64,000 nucleotides of DNA from Ursus arctos (lineage: Eukaryota > Chordata > Mammalia > Carnivora > Ursidae), in the NCBI RefSeq assembly GCF_023065955.2, contig NC_079873.1, positions 97,502,128-97,566,127 on the forward strand, written 5' to 3'. Within the stretch, counting starts at the first letter, position 1. Every line of letters starts with the position of its first letter. This document shows positions 1 to 11,270 of this stretch, piece after piece. The position numbers were made by a program, and so were the translations under genes. Under the pieces are notes generated by a model. The model ran no database searches, was not told the origin of the DNA, and was given only the letters and a program-made list of their open reading frames with translations.

Positions 1-84
1 ATTAAAAATGAGTTGTAAATTCTTGAAAAGTAGGTTGATCAATTGAAATCAGTTTTGAGGGGCTGATAGTGCAAACTTAAAGGG

Positions 85-317
85 AAAGGTCAGCTACAGG
101 GCACCTGGGTGGCTCAGTTGGTTAAGCATCTGACTTCATTTCAGCTCCAGTCATGATCTCAGGGTGGTGAGGTCAAGCCCTGCTTTGGGCTCAGTGCTGG
201 CTGTGGAGCCTGCTTAAGATTCTCTCTCTCTCTCTCTCTCTCTCCCTCTCCCTCTGCCCCTCCCTCCCCTCCCTGTGTGTTGGCTCACTCTTAAAAAAAA
301 AAAAAGGTCAGCTACAG
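85..317 (+). mobile_element. CAN-SINE with TSD
   Basis: The SINE body (100-302) starts GGCACCTGGGTGGCTC, has a CT-rich middle (about 222-250) and an A-tail. It is flanked by AAAGGTCAGCTACAG at 85-99 and again at 303-317, a perfect 15-bp TSD, so the copy is relatively young. Confidence 0.95.
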
Positions 318-459
318 TAAGTTTACTTGTTTTTGAATTTACCTTATTTACCCTCTGCCATCTTAGGCGTGAGAAGTTTAGTGAATCTTTGGCAAGCTAG
401 CTTTTAAATAATTTTATAGTACTTATGGCAAAATTATAAGAAATGTTGAAGAAATAGTA

Positions 460-690
460 TTTTTTGGGTGTTTACTGTGTGCTGAACACTTCAAGGTGCT
501 TCACTGATAGTTAATTCTTACTCTGAATTTATAGTTGATAGTGTACACATTTCACAGGTGAAGACACTGATGCACGTGTTAAGTCAACTTGCCTAAGGGT
601 GCATAACTCATAAGTGACGGAGCCTAGATTTGAACCCAGGTCATCTGACTTCCCAGTCCATGATTTTAACCACCCCACTTCATCTTTGTG
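460..690 (-). repeat. MIR SINE, antisense
   Basis: The sequence reads as the reverse complement of the MIR core and 3' part: 'acatttcacaggtgaagac', then 'cctagatttgaacccaggt' and a short tail 'gattttaaccacc'. It is diverged, as expected for an ancient mammalian-wide SINE. Boundaries are approximate. Confidence 0.7.
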
Positions 691-1739
691 CTAGTAAATG
701 TACCCACCTACTCGCCTTGGAAGTGTGACATACAACATTTCCTTTTGGTAGGTGGATAAGCTGTCCCTGTATATGAGACATCGGGTTCCCCTCTAACCTC
801 CCCTGCATTATTTATTTTCCCCTCAACTGGGTCATTCCTTGCAACATAAAAACATCTTTCATCTTCAAAACTAGGGGGAAAAACACTCCTTGACTAAACC
901 TCTCCTTCTAGTCACTGTTCCATTTCTCTTTCTTCGCTGCCTGGATTCCTCCTTCTTCCATTCTCTCTTGTATACACTCCAATCCAGCCTTCGTTCCTAG
1001 CACGCCACTGAAACTCTTCAGTGTCCCAATGACCTGCATTTTGCCAAATTTTCTTAGCAGTATTATTCTCTCTAACCTGTCTATAGAACTAGTTTTCCTC
1101 CAAATCACAGCCTTCCCTCTGCCTCAGGCTGACCCACCGATGGCAGGTTGAATGTTGTGCCCTTTTGGTGGAGTTCTGGGGATGCCCTTTTTTTGGCTGC
1201 CATCACAGGGAACTGACAGAGGGGTATTTCCATGGGGCTTTCCCAAAGCCTGCACAAGAGTAAATGAACTTGTAACTGCTGTATTTAGTCCCTAACCTCC
1301 ATAGCTGTCAGAGTTTGGCTTATGCCACATGGAAATTTCCCTGTGATATCCTGGCTTTCTGTGTTAGTGGAACAACCAATTTCATCATCTTCCCCTCCTT
1401 TGCAAGTGGTTTTGGTAGTGAGTTGAGAAAAGATTGGATGGGGTGTTAAAATTAAGCTTGGAGCAAAAGGGTGGCACTCAATTTCATGCCTGCCAAAACC
1501 TGTTTGGGTCAGATTCACATTTTCCAACTCTTAAATCTCTTGGGACCAGTGTCCTTTGTATCAAGTCTCAGTGTAAGTGTAGACACATTTTAACCAGCCC
1601 TTCCATAGCATTTAAAGGTTTATCCAACATGTTCTTAGGAGTTTAGCACCTTCAAAGTCCTTTTATTAAGAATTGTCTGCTTTGACAGTCTCAGGGCCTC
1701 TGTATGCAGAAGGCTCAGCTGTTGTAAGAGGAGACTTAA
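691..1739. other. No recognisable gene or repeat
   Basis: Unassigned sequence without splice-bounded coding potential that I can see. The small ORFs on both strands lack family resemblance and have arbitrary composition. Confidence 0.5.
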
Positions 1740-2165
1740 TAGCAGTTCAGTGACTTAATACATTTATTTATTTCTCCCTCTGGTAGCAATTCAGGACAAC
1801 TCTTCCAAATTGGCAGGTGCCTTTTCTCTATATAGTTGTTGAGAGACACTGGCTAATGGAAAGCAACTCTGCCATCTTTAACACGTTATCTTCCAAGGTT
1901 GTTTCGTCATCACCATTCTAGCCCACAGGATGTGGGGAAACATCATGGAGGAGTGCATGTGGGAGGTTTTCATGGGCCAGGCCTGAAAGTGGTATCTATC
2001 ACTTTTGTTCACATTCCTTTGAAGTGAATTTTGTTATATGGCCACACCTAACTTGCTTGGGGGTCGGGGAAACGCAGCTTAGTCATATGCCCAGGGCGAA
2101 GGGAAGAATGGAGAGCACTGGTAGACCATTGGCAGTCTCTGCCTCGGTCTTCCCCTTTTGCCATC
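1740..2165. repeat. Unclassified ancient interspersed repeat
   Basis: Recognisable blocks such as 'gggaggttttcatgggccag', 'ggcctgaaagtggtatctat', 'cacattcctttgaagtg' and 'atggccacacctaacttgc' match a repeat I know from mammalian genomes but cannot name. A second copy with the same block order lies at 38605-38975. An LTR or hAT origin is possible. Confidence 0.45.
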
Positions 2166-2816
2166 CATGTATATCCATCTTGCAGTTCTTAGGACATACT
2201 TGCCTCCTCCCTCAAGGGAAACAACCTGAAGTCCTATCCCAGTTACTACATGTAGCTCCAAGTCTAATTTCTCTGGGTTATGTTCAGTCTTCTCCATCAG
2301 GTCCAAATACAAATATCCTCTGACACCTGTATAGAAATGTGAAGCATGGACAGGTGAGTCATTGTCACATTCAGAAAAGAGAAGGATGGGAAATGTAGCA
2401 GTCACTTGGTCCATAGGAAACCAGCTACACGGAAATTGTGAAGACTTCCTACCCTGGCAGTGAAAGTCCTTTGGTCAGGTTCTGGTTCTGCTCTCTGGAT
2501 GGGATTTCCTTATCTTTTGTCTTCCTTATCCTCCCTCTGGCAGCTTTTTCTTGTCCATTATCAACGTGGCCTCCTCTGAATTGGACAACGATAAATAGTT
2601 TATTTTGTTTGAAAGCATCCCTCTTTCAGATACTTGATCTGTATTAGTTGGTGTAGAATACACTGCGGTTACAAGACCTCACCATGGCTGATATACAGTG
2701 GCTTATGTAGGAGAGGCTTTTCTCTGCCTTTCTGCAGCTCAAGTTAGCTGATCTAGGTTAGGGTGTCGCTCCTCTTTGTGGTTATCTGGGCTGACAGTGG
2801 GAAGTTCTGTCGTTTT
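2166..2816. other. Unassigned; possible old repeat at 2650-2810
   Basis: No gene is evident. The last 160 bases resemble degraded interspersed repeat sequence of unknown family. A predicted 111-residue minus-strand frame at 2079-2414 has no family features and overlaps the old repeat. Confidence 0.35.
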
Positions 2817-2985
2817 TTAAAAAGATTTTATTTATTTATTTGACAGCACAAGCAGGGGGAGCAGGGGAGGGAGAAGCAGGCTCCCCGCTGAGCAGGAAGC
2901 CCGATGTGGGACTCCATCCCAGGACCCTGGGATCATGACCTGAACTGAAGACAGACACGTCACCGACTGAGCCACCCAAGCACCA
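2817..2985 (-). mobile_element. CAN-SINE, antisense
   Basis: AAAGATTTTATTTATTTATT tail side on the left, 'gagccacccaagcacc' head on the right. Flanks AGTTCTGTCGTTTTT and AGTTCTATCATTTTT form a diverged TSD. Confidence 0.92.
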
Positions 2986-4010
2986 AAGTTCTATCATTTT
3001 TCAAAACTATTTTGTTCAGGAGGTATATCACTTACTAGAGTCCAATATTTACAGGGTTTTTGGTGTAAGTTTTATATATTAAATATTTTATTTTGAAATA
3101 ATGTCAGATTTACAGAAATGTTGCAAGAATTAGTACAAAGAAGTCTTGTATACCCTGTATCCATATTTTTTAAACATTAACGTTTTACCATATTTTATCA
3201 TTCTCTTTCAATGTACACAGATTTTTTTCTGAAAAGTTTAATAAGGTTGCAGACACAATGCCCTGTTAGCTCTAAGTAATACGTATTTCCTTAAGTACAA
3301 GGATATTCACTTACATATACCCACAGTACAATTAATGAAATCAAGAAACTAACATTGACACACTATTATTTAATCTGCAGACTTTATTTAAATTTTTCCT
3401 ACTATCCAACTAATGTTCTTTATATCAAGAAAAGAAAAATATCTGGTCCAGGAACTAATTCATGATGACATATTGTATTTAATTGTCATGTCTCTTCATT
3501 CTCTGTTAATCCAGAGATATCGCTAATCTTTGTCTTTTATAACATGGACATTTTTGAAGAGTACAGGCCAGCCATTTTATGGAATGTCCCTCAGTTTGGG
3601 CTTGTCTAATATTTATTCATGTTTAGATAGATTCAGGCTTACCCAGTTTTAGCAAGAATACTACAGAAATAATGTTGTGTTCTCAATGCATCATATCAGG
3701 AGGCACATGATGTTGATTTGTCCCTGTACTGGTGATTTTAACTTTAATTACTTGGTTGAGATGATTCTGGGTTTCTCCACTATGAAGTTACTATTTTTTT
3801 GCCTTGTATTTAATAAGTACTTTGTGGGGAGATACTTGGAGTCTATGTAAATATTCTGTAACTCATCAACTTTCTTGCCTTAATTTTTACTATTTATTTA
3901 TATCAGTATGGATTCAGCAATATTTGTTTAAATCTATGGTTATAATTCATTAATAGCATTATTTATTTCATTGATCAATTTGTCCCAGATTTGGTCAATG
4001 GGAATCGTTT

Positions 4011-4229
4011 AAAGCTGGCTCCTGGGGCGCCTGGGTGGCTCAGTCGTTAAGCGTCTGCCTTCGGCTCAGGGCGTGATCCCAGAGTCCTGGGATCGAGCCC
4101 CACATCAGGCTCCTCCGCTGGGAGCCTGCTTCTTCCTCTCCCACTCCCCCTGCTTGTGTTCCCTCTCTCGCTGGCTGTCTCTCTCTGTCAAATGAATAAA
4201 CAAACAAACAAACAAAAAGCTAGCTCCTG
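4011..4229 (+). mobile_element. CAN-SINE in L1, with TSD
   Basis: Body 4025-4215 of the GGGGCGCCTGGGTGGCTCAG type with an (AAAC) tail. TSD AAAGCTGGCTCCTG (4011-4024) versus AAAGCTAGCTCCTG (4216-4229), one mismatch. Confidence 0.95.
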
Positions 4230-4244
4230 TGTTTTTTGGTATGT

Positions 4245-4265
4245 TCTCTTTCTTTCTTTCTTTCT

Positions 4266-4305
<40 letters not shown>

Positions 4306-4498
4306 TCAAGATTTATTCATTTATTTTAGAGAGAAAGCACACAAGCAGGAGGGGCAGAGGGAGAGGAAGAGAGAATCTCAAGCAGACTTTGCACTGAGCA
4401 TGGAGCCTGTTGCAGGGCTCAATGCCAGGACCTGAGATCATGACCCAAGCTGAAATCAAGAGTCAGACGCCCAACTCACTGCACCACTCAAGGCGCCC
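4245..4498 (-). mobile_element. CAN-SINE, antisense, expanded tail
   Basis: Antisense SINE ending 'caaggcgcccc' at the right. Its A-rich tail has become a (TTTC)n microsatellite at 4247-4307 (AAAG on the SINE strand). The 68-residue frame 4229-4435 is simply this repeat translated. Confidence 0.9.
4247..4307. repeat. (TTTC)n microsatellite
   Basis: About fifteen TTTC units with one interruption near 4265. It lies at the tail of an antisense SINE, a common birthplace of microsatellites; length polymorphism is expected. Confidence 0.95.
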
Positions 4499-5517
4499 CT
4501 GTTCTTTTTTTTTTCTTCAAGTTTTTATTTATCTTTTGATATGTTCTCATAATTCTTTGTTTCATTACTTTTTGATACCACAAGATATTCCAGGCTCCTT
4601 TTGTATTTTCCCTGCTCAGCCTTGGAATCAGCCCTTTCTCCAATAAGCCCCAATTCCTTTCATTGGAGAATGGTATTTAAAAACCAGGATATGGGATCTA
4701 CATACGTTCATTGGTACTGGGTTGTGATTGCTTCTAGAGGCCATCTTAAATGACAGAGTGAGGAAATACCTGTCCGTATACATATACATATGCACACTTC
4801 CATATCTATCTGTATGTTCTGTGTCACCCTCCTCCCTCGCTACTGCCACCACAATGGGGTTATGTGATTCATTTGACATATAGTTAGTTTCATTTGCATC
4901 TGTTTATATCGAATTTTGGGGTCCTCCTCAATCCTTATTGATTTTATTCATTTTTGAATATGTGAAACATTATTAACATGATTCCAAAAGCCAAAGCTAT
5001 ACAAAAATATATATTTAGAAAAGTCTCACTCCCACCCCTGATTTTTTCTATCCATTCTCATCCACCATTCTTTCCATCTTGTTCCCACTCATTCCCTGTA
5101 GATAAATAGTCTTTTTAGTTTCTGGCTTATAGTTCTTGTGTTTCCTTTTACAAACTAAGCAGATACATGGGTATTTTCTTATTTTTCCTTCTTTTTTTTA
5201 ATTAACAATATTTCCACTGTATGTGAACTCTACGGGAATTTTAAAAAATAGACAAAACCCCACAATATTTCCTAGAAATCACTCCAAATCATTTAGATGC
5301 ACATTCTTTCTTGTGGTTACATAATACTTCATTGTGTGGGCATACTATAGTTTAACCACCTTCCTATGTATGGGCATTGAGGTTGTTTCCATTGTTTTGC
5401 ACTCACAAAAAGATGGTGCAATGAATAACCATGTGTATATGTATTTTTGTATTGTTGAGGGTATATCTTCAGAGTAAATTCCTAGCAGTGGAAATACTGG
5501 TTAAAATGGTAAATGCT

Positions 5518-5716
5518 GGGGTACCTGGGTGACTCAGTTGGTTAAGCGTCTGCCTTCAGCTCAGGTCATGATCCCAGGGTCCTGGGATCGAGTCCTGCAT
5601 CGGGCTCCTTGCTTCATGGGGAGTCTGCTTCTCCCTCTGCCTGCTGCTCCCCCTGCTTGTGCTCTCTCTGTCAAATAAATAAATAAAATCTTTTTTAAAA
5701 AAAGCTTTAAAAAAAT
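5518..5716 (+). mobile_element. CAN-SINE in L1
   Basis: GGGGTACCTGGGTGACTC head, AAATAAATAAAATC tail. TSD AAAATGGTAAATGCTG at left and AAAATGGTAAATGCCTG at right (about 5717-5733). Confidence 0.95.
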
Positions 5717-5926
5717 AAAATGGTAAATGCCTGTGTATTTAGGTTAAATATTGCCAAATTCCCTCTCTGTAAGGTTTGTATCAATTTGCATTCCCACCAG
5801 CATATGATACTGAATGTCCGAGAGCCTATTTCACCACAGCCTCACCAACCGTCTTGTCTTACTTTTTAAATTTTTACAATCTGATAGCTGAGAAATGGTA
5901 TCTCAGTGTAGTTTCAATCTGCATTT

Positions 5927-6100
5927 CTTTAAAAAAAAATGTGCACCCAAGTGAGAGGGGCAAAGGGAGAGGGAACAATCCCAAGCAGACTCCCTGCTGA
6001 GCGCAGAGCCCCACTCGGGGCTGGATCACATGACCCAAGATTATGACCCCAGCCGAAATCAAGTGTCAGAAGCCTAACCAACTGAGCTACCCAGATACCC
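5927..6100 (-). mobile_element. CAN-SINE, antisense, in L1
   Basis: Antisense SINE with a reduced tail and head 'gagctacccagatacccc'. Flanks TCAATCTGCATTT and TCAATTTGCATTT form the TSD. Confidence 0.9.
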
Positions 6101-6325
6101 CATCAATTTGCATTTTTATTATTTAAGTGAAGTTGAACATTTTTATTGTTTAAAAGGGCCATTTTTACATCTTTTTTGTGAATTGTTTGTTTATGTGTTT
6201 TGCTTATGTTTTATCAGGTTTGTTTGTGTTTTCCACTTAACTTTAAAGAGTTCTTTAGATTTTAGAGTTATTTGCCCCTTATGTAGGATACATGTTGCAA
6301 ATATTTTCTTCCAGTTTGTAATTTC

Positions 6326-6430
6326 TTTTTTTTTTTTTTAAAGTAAGCTCTATGTCCAATGTGGGGCTTGAACACATGACCCTGAGATCAAGAGAGTCAT
6401 GCTCTGCTGTTTGAGCCAGCCAGGCGCTCT
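6326..6430 (-). mobile_element. Short-form CAN-SINE, antisense
   Basis: About 105 bp of the short SINE type, which lacks the CT-rich body: 'aaagtaagctctatgtccaa' then 'tgagccagccaggcgct'. It sits in the L1 segment 'cagtttgt(a/c)attt'. Confidence 0.88.
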
Positions 6431-7687
6431 TGTCATTTGCCTTTGACTTTGCTAATGATTGATTTTTTTGCCATGCAAAAGTTTTTACAATTTATATGTG
6501 GTCAACTATATCAGTCTTTTATTGCATCTGGATTTTGAGTCATAGTTAAAAAAAAACCTTTCCCTATACCCAGCCTATATAGGAATTCAGCAAAACTTTC
6601 TTCTAGGACTTATGTGGTTCAATGTATTTATTCAGCTCTCTGATCCATTTGAAATTTATTCTTGTGTGTGGTATGAGGTATGACTCTAATTTTATCTTTC
6701 CCCAAATGGCTATCCTGCACTATTAAAAGTTCATCTTTGCCCTAATGATTTTATTTTATTTTTTTCCCTAGTGATTTTAGATGCCACTATTTATCATACA
6801 CTAAGTTTCTCTGTGTACTTGGTTTATATTTCTGGACTTCCTATTCTGTTTCACCAGCCTGTTTGTCTATTTATGTGAGCAGTACCACATTGTTTTATTT
6901 ATAAAGGCTTTATAGTATGCTTTAACATCCCATATGTGGTTTCCTTTTCAGTGTTTTCCCAGCTATTGTTGCGTGTTTATTTTTCTCTATAGATAGTATC
7001 AATTTGTCTAGCTCCATATAAATTTTTTTTTAGTTTTTTATTGGGCTTGTGTTAAATTTAAAAACTAACTTGAGGATAATTGATATTTTTATGATGCTAA
7101 GTTGTTCTATTCAAGAACAGGGACTATCTTTACATTTGTTCAACTCTATTTTGTGTCTTTCAGGAGGGTTTAAAATTTCCCTCACAGAGGATTGGCACAT
7201 TTCTTATTAGGTCTGTTTCTAAGTACTTTACCTTCATTATTGCAATTTGAATGGAATTTTTCTCTACCATTATCTTCTCTAATTGTTTCTTCCATATATG
7301 AAGGATATTGACTTCTGTATCTTAATTTTATATTCTGATTCCAACCTGGATAAGATGGTGTTGGAACAACTGGATGACCATATGAAAAAAAATGAACCTC
7401 AACCCCTGCACAAAATCAATCTGTGATGGATTATAGATCTAAAGCTTCTATAAGAAAACATAGGAGGAATATCTTCATGATTTGAAAGTAGGCAAAGGTT
7501 TCTTAAGGCATAGATAACAATATCTATCGAAGAAAAAATTGATAAAATAGGCTCTCAAAATTAAAAATTTCTGCTAATGAAATGACACCATTAAGAAAAT
7601 ATATAGGTAAGCCATAGACTGGGGGAAAGTATTCACAAAACATATATCTGAGAAAAGACTGGTACCCAGAATGAATAAAAAACTCCA

Positions 7688-7795
7688 GGGGTGTCTGGCT
7701 GGCTCAGTCGGTAGAACATACACAACTCTTAATCTCGGGGTTGTGAGTTCGAGCCCCATGTTGGGCATAGAGATACTTAAAAAAAAAAAAAAAAC
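7688..7795 (+). mobile_element. Short-form CAN-SINE
   Basis: 'gtctggctggctcagtcgg' head with a preserved box-B-like 'ggttgtgagttcgagcccc' and a 16-A tail. It is the short SINE type with no CT body. Confidence 0.92.
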
Positions 7796-8290
7796 CTGAC
7801 AACTCAATGAAATAAATAAATACCTATAAAAATGGGAAAGAGATTTGAACACATGCTTTGCAGTGGAAGATAGGCAGAAAATAGACCCATGAAAAACATG
7901 TTCTGTACTATTCATCGTGAGGGAAATGCAAATTAAAACAACAATGAGATACCATTACACACCTACCAGAATGGCTAAAATCAAAAAGGCTGATGACACA
8001 AAAGATTGGCAAGGATGTGGAACAAGTGAAACTCTAATATTTTGTTTTGGGTAAAGGTCTGGCAGTTTCTTAGGACACTAAACATATACATGCCCTGTGA
8101 TCTAGCAATTCCACTCATAGCTACTCACCGAAAAGAAGTAAAAGCATATGCTCATCAGAAGACCTGTACAATCACGTTCACAGCAGCTTTATTGATAATA
8201 GCCCCAAACTGGAAATAGCCCAAGTTCCAGCAACAGGAGAGTGGATAATAAACCAAGGTATAGTTATACAATGGAATATTACTCAGCAAT

Positions 8291-8521
8291 AAAAAGGAAT
8301 AGTGGAGGGGCGCCTGGGTGGCTCAGTTGTTAAGCATCTGCCTTCGGTTCAGGGCATGATCCTGGCGTTCTGGGATCGAGCCCCACATCAGGCTCCTCTG
8401 CTGGGAGCCTGCTTCTTCCTCTCCCACTCCCCCTGCTTGTGTTCCCTCTCTCGCTGGCTGTCTCTCTCTCTGTGTCAAATAAATAAATAAAATCTTAAAA
8501 AAAAAAAAAAGGAATAGTGGA
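8291..8521 (+). mobile_element. Young CAN-SINE with perfect TSD
   Basis: Body 8307-8505 is nearly full length, with 'ccttcggttcagggcatgat' and 'ctctctcgctggctgtctct'. TSD AAAAAGGAATAGTGGA is perfect at 8291-8306 and 8506-8521. The low divergence points to a recent subfamily. Confidence 0.97.
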
Positions 8522-8760
8522 AAAAATCCTAACAGTTATTTGCCTCTGGTGTGTAGAAGCCAAAATTGACTGGAAAGTGACACAAGCTTTGTCCTGTGTA
8601 ACTCAAACCCTTAGACTTAAGATATGTGCATTTCATATTATTTATATTTTACCTAATGACAAAAACCATAAACAAATATTTAATTCTAGTTAATATTTAT
8701 ACTGAAGTGTTTAATTGTGAAATGTATTGCTATCTTTAACTAATTTCAAAATGCGTCAAA

Positions 8761-8952
8761 AATAGGATAAATTCGGGATGCCTGGGTGGTTCAGTCAGTT
8801 ATGGGTCTGCCTTCAACTCAGGTCACAATCTCTGAGATCGAGCTCCTCGCTCGGAGGGGAGCCTGCTTCTCCCTTTGCCTGCTGCTCCCCTGCTTGTCCT
8901 CTCTCTCTCTGACAAATAAATAAATAAAATCCTAAAAAAATAGGATCAATTC
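8761..8952 (+). mobile_element. CAN-SINE with TSD
   Basis: Body 8775-8938. TSD AATAGGATAAATTC (8761-8774) versus AATAGGATCAATTC (8939-8952). Confidence 0.95.
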
Positions 8953-9280
8953 ATGAATGAGATGGATAGATGAATGGATATGCGCAGTTAAAATGTTAGT
9001 TGTAGACTCCAGGTGGTGGGTATATGAGTGTTCACTCTGGAAAACTGTGTGTTTGAAAACCTTCAGAGAAAAATGCTGAAAAGGAAGGAATGAGAGGAGA
9101 GAGGAAGAGAAAGAAAAGAAAGATCACTTTATCCCTAGCTTCTAAGAAAAAAGGATGTGTTCTGTGGAAACAGGGAATGCTAACAACCTGTTTCTAGTAT
9201 CAAATAAACAGACTGAGGTAGCTGACTGATCGTTCACAGACAGTATATGCTTTTGGAAAACAATTTCCCCTTGTTTAAAA
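8953..9280. other. Unassigned, purine-rich patch
   Basis: No gene seen. A purine-rich run (about 9070-9125, GGAAGGA/GAAAGAAA) is the only local structure. Confidence 0.5.
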
Positions 9281-9500
9281 AGTATGTACAGGTGTGGGGC
9301 ACCTGGGTGGCTCGGCTGGTTAAGTGGCCGACTCTTGGTTTCGGCTCAGATCATAACCTCAGGGTCATGGGATCAAGCTCCATGTCAGGCTCCAAGCTCA
9401 GCATGGAGTCTGCTTGAGATTCTCTCCCTCTGCCCCCCGCCCCACTTGTGCGTGCTCTCTCTCTTTCTGAAATAAATAAGTAAAAGTGTGTACAGTTGTA
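9280..9500 (+). mobile_element. CAN-SINE with TSD
   Basis: Body about 9296-9482, head GGGGCACCTGGGTGGCTCGG. Flanks AAGTATGTACAGGTGT and AAGTGTGTACAGTTGT form a TSD. Confidence 0.93.
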
Positions 9501-9664
9501 ATTCAAGAGCTTAGCCAACAACAGCAAGAAGAACAACACTGCTGGCTTATTCACTTCCCCTATGGCAGAACTCCTCACTTAAATGAGCACAATCTGTTTA
9601 AATAAGATTTTTGCCTTGTTGAGTAATTGGTAGTGTGGCTGCATTCAGAAAGCTATTTAATTTT

Positions 9665-9800
9665 TGTGACTTAGCATAGAATGGCAGAATTGGAAGGAAC
9701 CTCAGACATTTCCAATCCATCTCACTTCACTCTACACAGATGGAAGCACACCCAAGGACTAACAAAGGAGGTTAAAGGCAGACCTAAGTGTTTGGACTAC
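9665..9800. repeat. MIR-like ancient SINE fragment
   Basis: 'atagaatggcagaattggaa ... ggaacctcagacatttcc' resembles a common ancient SINE in the MIR/MIR3 group. Strongly diverged. Confidence 0.4.
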
Positions 9801-10584
9801 CTGTCTCTAATTTTCCTCACTCCCAGGGCTTTTCCAACATCTTAGCAGAAGTATTTCATGAAATGAAACAGTACACAGAACTCCTTCTTATAGGCAAAAA
9901 TAAAAATAACAAATGAGTTCCCATAGGTAGTATAATCTCCATTGTTTGCTAAAAAAAATATTTAACTGAAGACCTTTAATGTTTCTAGGAGCTCATTTTG
10001 GAAAATGTAGATAAAGGTAAAAGGATTTTTGTGTGTCTTGGTAACATAATTTTATACCTTGGCCTTGAAGGCAGTTATTGAAATTTAAGAGAGATCATGT
10101 ATGGTTCCCTTTTTGCCCAACTGACTTCTGGTTTGCTTTCTCTCAATATTCAAGACCTTGTTGCTGTTCAGCCATGACTTTTGAGTGGGCTAAATGGCCA
10201 CTAATATTTATACCCCATTTTGTTCAAAATAAGACAATACAACAATATAAAACTAAGCAAGTAATCAGGACAAAAGATAACTAAAAGTAAAAACTCAGTT
10301 GGTTGTGAGGACCTGTACACCTGCCAGGAGTGGGCAATAAATTTGTTTCTGAGCTTTCTAAAGGTAAACAACAAAAGTAAAAAAAATGATTATAGGATTC
10401 ACAGTATCCCCAAGCACATTAAAAAAAAAACCAGTTTTTCAGATTAAGCCCAGCTCTTATGAATCTCGTACATAGGATCCTGAGCAATGGAAGGAAGAAC
10501 AGCAAGGAAAACTTCCCATTTCTATTATATTTCTTAGGCTATCCCTTAGTGCAGGCTATTAGCGTAATGCCAAAATGCGACTCA
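9801..10584. other. No recognisable gene or repeat
   Basis: AT-rich single-copy-looking DNA. The 68-residue frame at 10078-10284 shows no domain. Confidence 0.5.
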
Positions 10585-11070
10585 TTAAAACCAATTCCAC
10601 AGCAGCATTATTCACAATAGCCAAAATGTGGAAGTAACCCAAATGCCCATCAGTTGAACAAATGAATCAGATGAATGAATAAGATGTATATCCATGGATG
10701 GAATACTATTCATCCATGAAAAAGGAATGAAGTACCGATACATGCTACAACATGGATGAGCCTGGAAAATATTATGTATAGATCTGGGACAATTCCGTTT
10801 ATGAACTGTTCACAAAAGGCAAATCTATAAGAGACAGACAAGAGATTAACAGTTTCCGGTGGATGAGGGTGGTGGAAAGGGGAAAGGGTGTGATAGCTAA
10901 TGGGCATGGGATTTTCGGCAGGCGGGGAGTTGATGAAAATGTTTCAAAGAATAATTTTGGTGACTCTTGCACAACTCTGAATATACTGAAAAACATTGAA
11001 CTATATACATTTTAAATAGGTGAATTTTATGGTATGCAAATTATATCTCAATTTTTAAAAAGCAGTTATG
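10585..11070 (+). mobile_element. L1 3' end
   Basis: 'cacagcagcattattcacaa' and 'acatggatgagcctggaaaa' mark the L1 ORF2 end and 3'UTR, with a 'ttttaaaaagc' end. Strongly 5'-truncated and diverged. Confidence 0.8.
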
Positions 11071-11155
11071 TAGGGCCTAATAAATTCCGTCCAAGGATAC
11101 AGGTTTTTTTGTATTCAGGGATACAGTTTTATCCGAGAATAAATGTTATTTCTTT

Positions 11156-11270
11156 TTTATTTCTTTTTAAAATTTTTTGAAAGTAGGATCCTTGCCCAAT
11201 GGGGGGCTTGAACTCATGCCCCTGAAATCAAGAGTCCCGTGCTGTACTGACTGAGCCAGCCAAGTGCCCC
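11156..11270 (-). mobile_element. Short-form CAN-SINE, antisense
   Basis: 'ttgaaagtaggatccttgcc' through 'gagccagccaagtgccccc', the short SINE type on the minus strand. No clean TSD was identified. Confidence 0.85.

Larger units (their letters stand above)
3010..7341 (-). mobile_element. Old L1 (L1M-type), 3'UTR to ORF2
   Basis: Read on the minus strand, this is a long L1: 3'UTR at 3040-4010 (contains 'catatcaggaggcacatgat' and 'gtggggagatacttgg'), 3' end and ORF2 3' region at 4510-6720 ('cctagcagtggaaatactgg', 'cattcccaccagcatatga', 'gagaaatggtatctcagtgt'), then further ORF2 to 7341. The frame is broken throughout. Five SINEs interrupt it (4025, 4245, 5518, 5927, 6326). More than one L1 insertion may be merged here. 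Confidence 0.8.
7342..8774 (+). mobile_element. L1 ORF2 3' region and 3'UTR
   Basis: Plus-strand L1: ORF2 C-terminal coding sequence ('gggaaatgcaaattaaaaca', 'gataccattacacacctacc', 'tacaatggaatattactcag') followed by a 3'UTR. Stops and frameshifts break it. It abuts the minus-strand L1 tail-to-tail in orientation; both contain 3' ends, so this is two insertions and not a single 5'-inverted copy. Confidence 0.8.

Noticed and set aside
7700..7760. tRNA-like box-B sequence ('ggttgtgagttcgagcccc')
   Set aside because: It belongs to a tRNA-derived SINE head, with no cloverleaf; not a tRNA gene. The same applies to the other short-form SINEs.
3010..8774. Twin-primed (5'-inverted) L1
   Set aside because: Both the minus and plus parts contain L1 3' ends, so they are two insertions.
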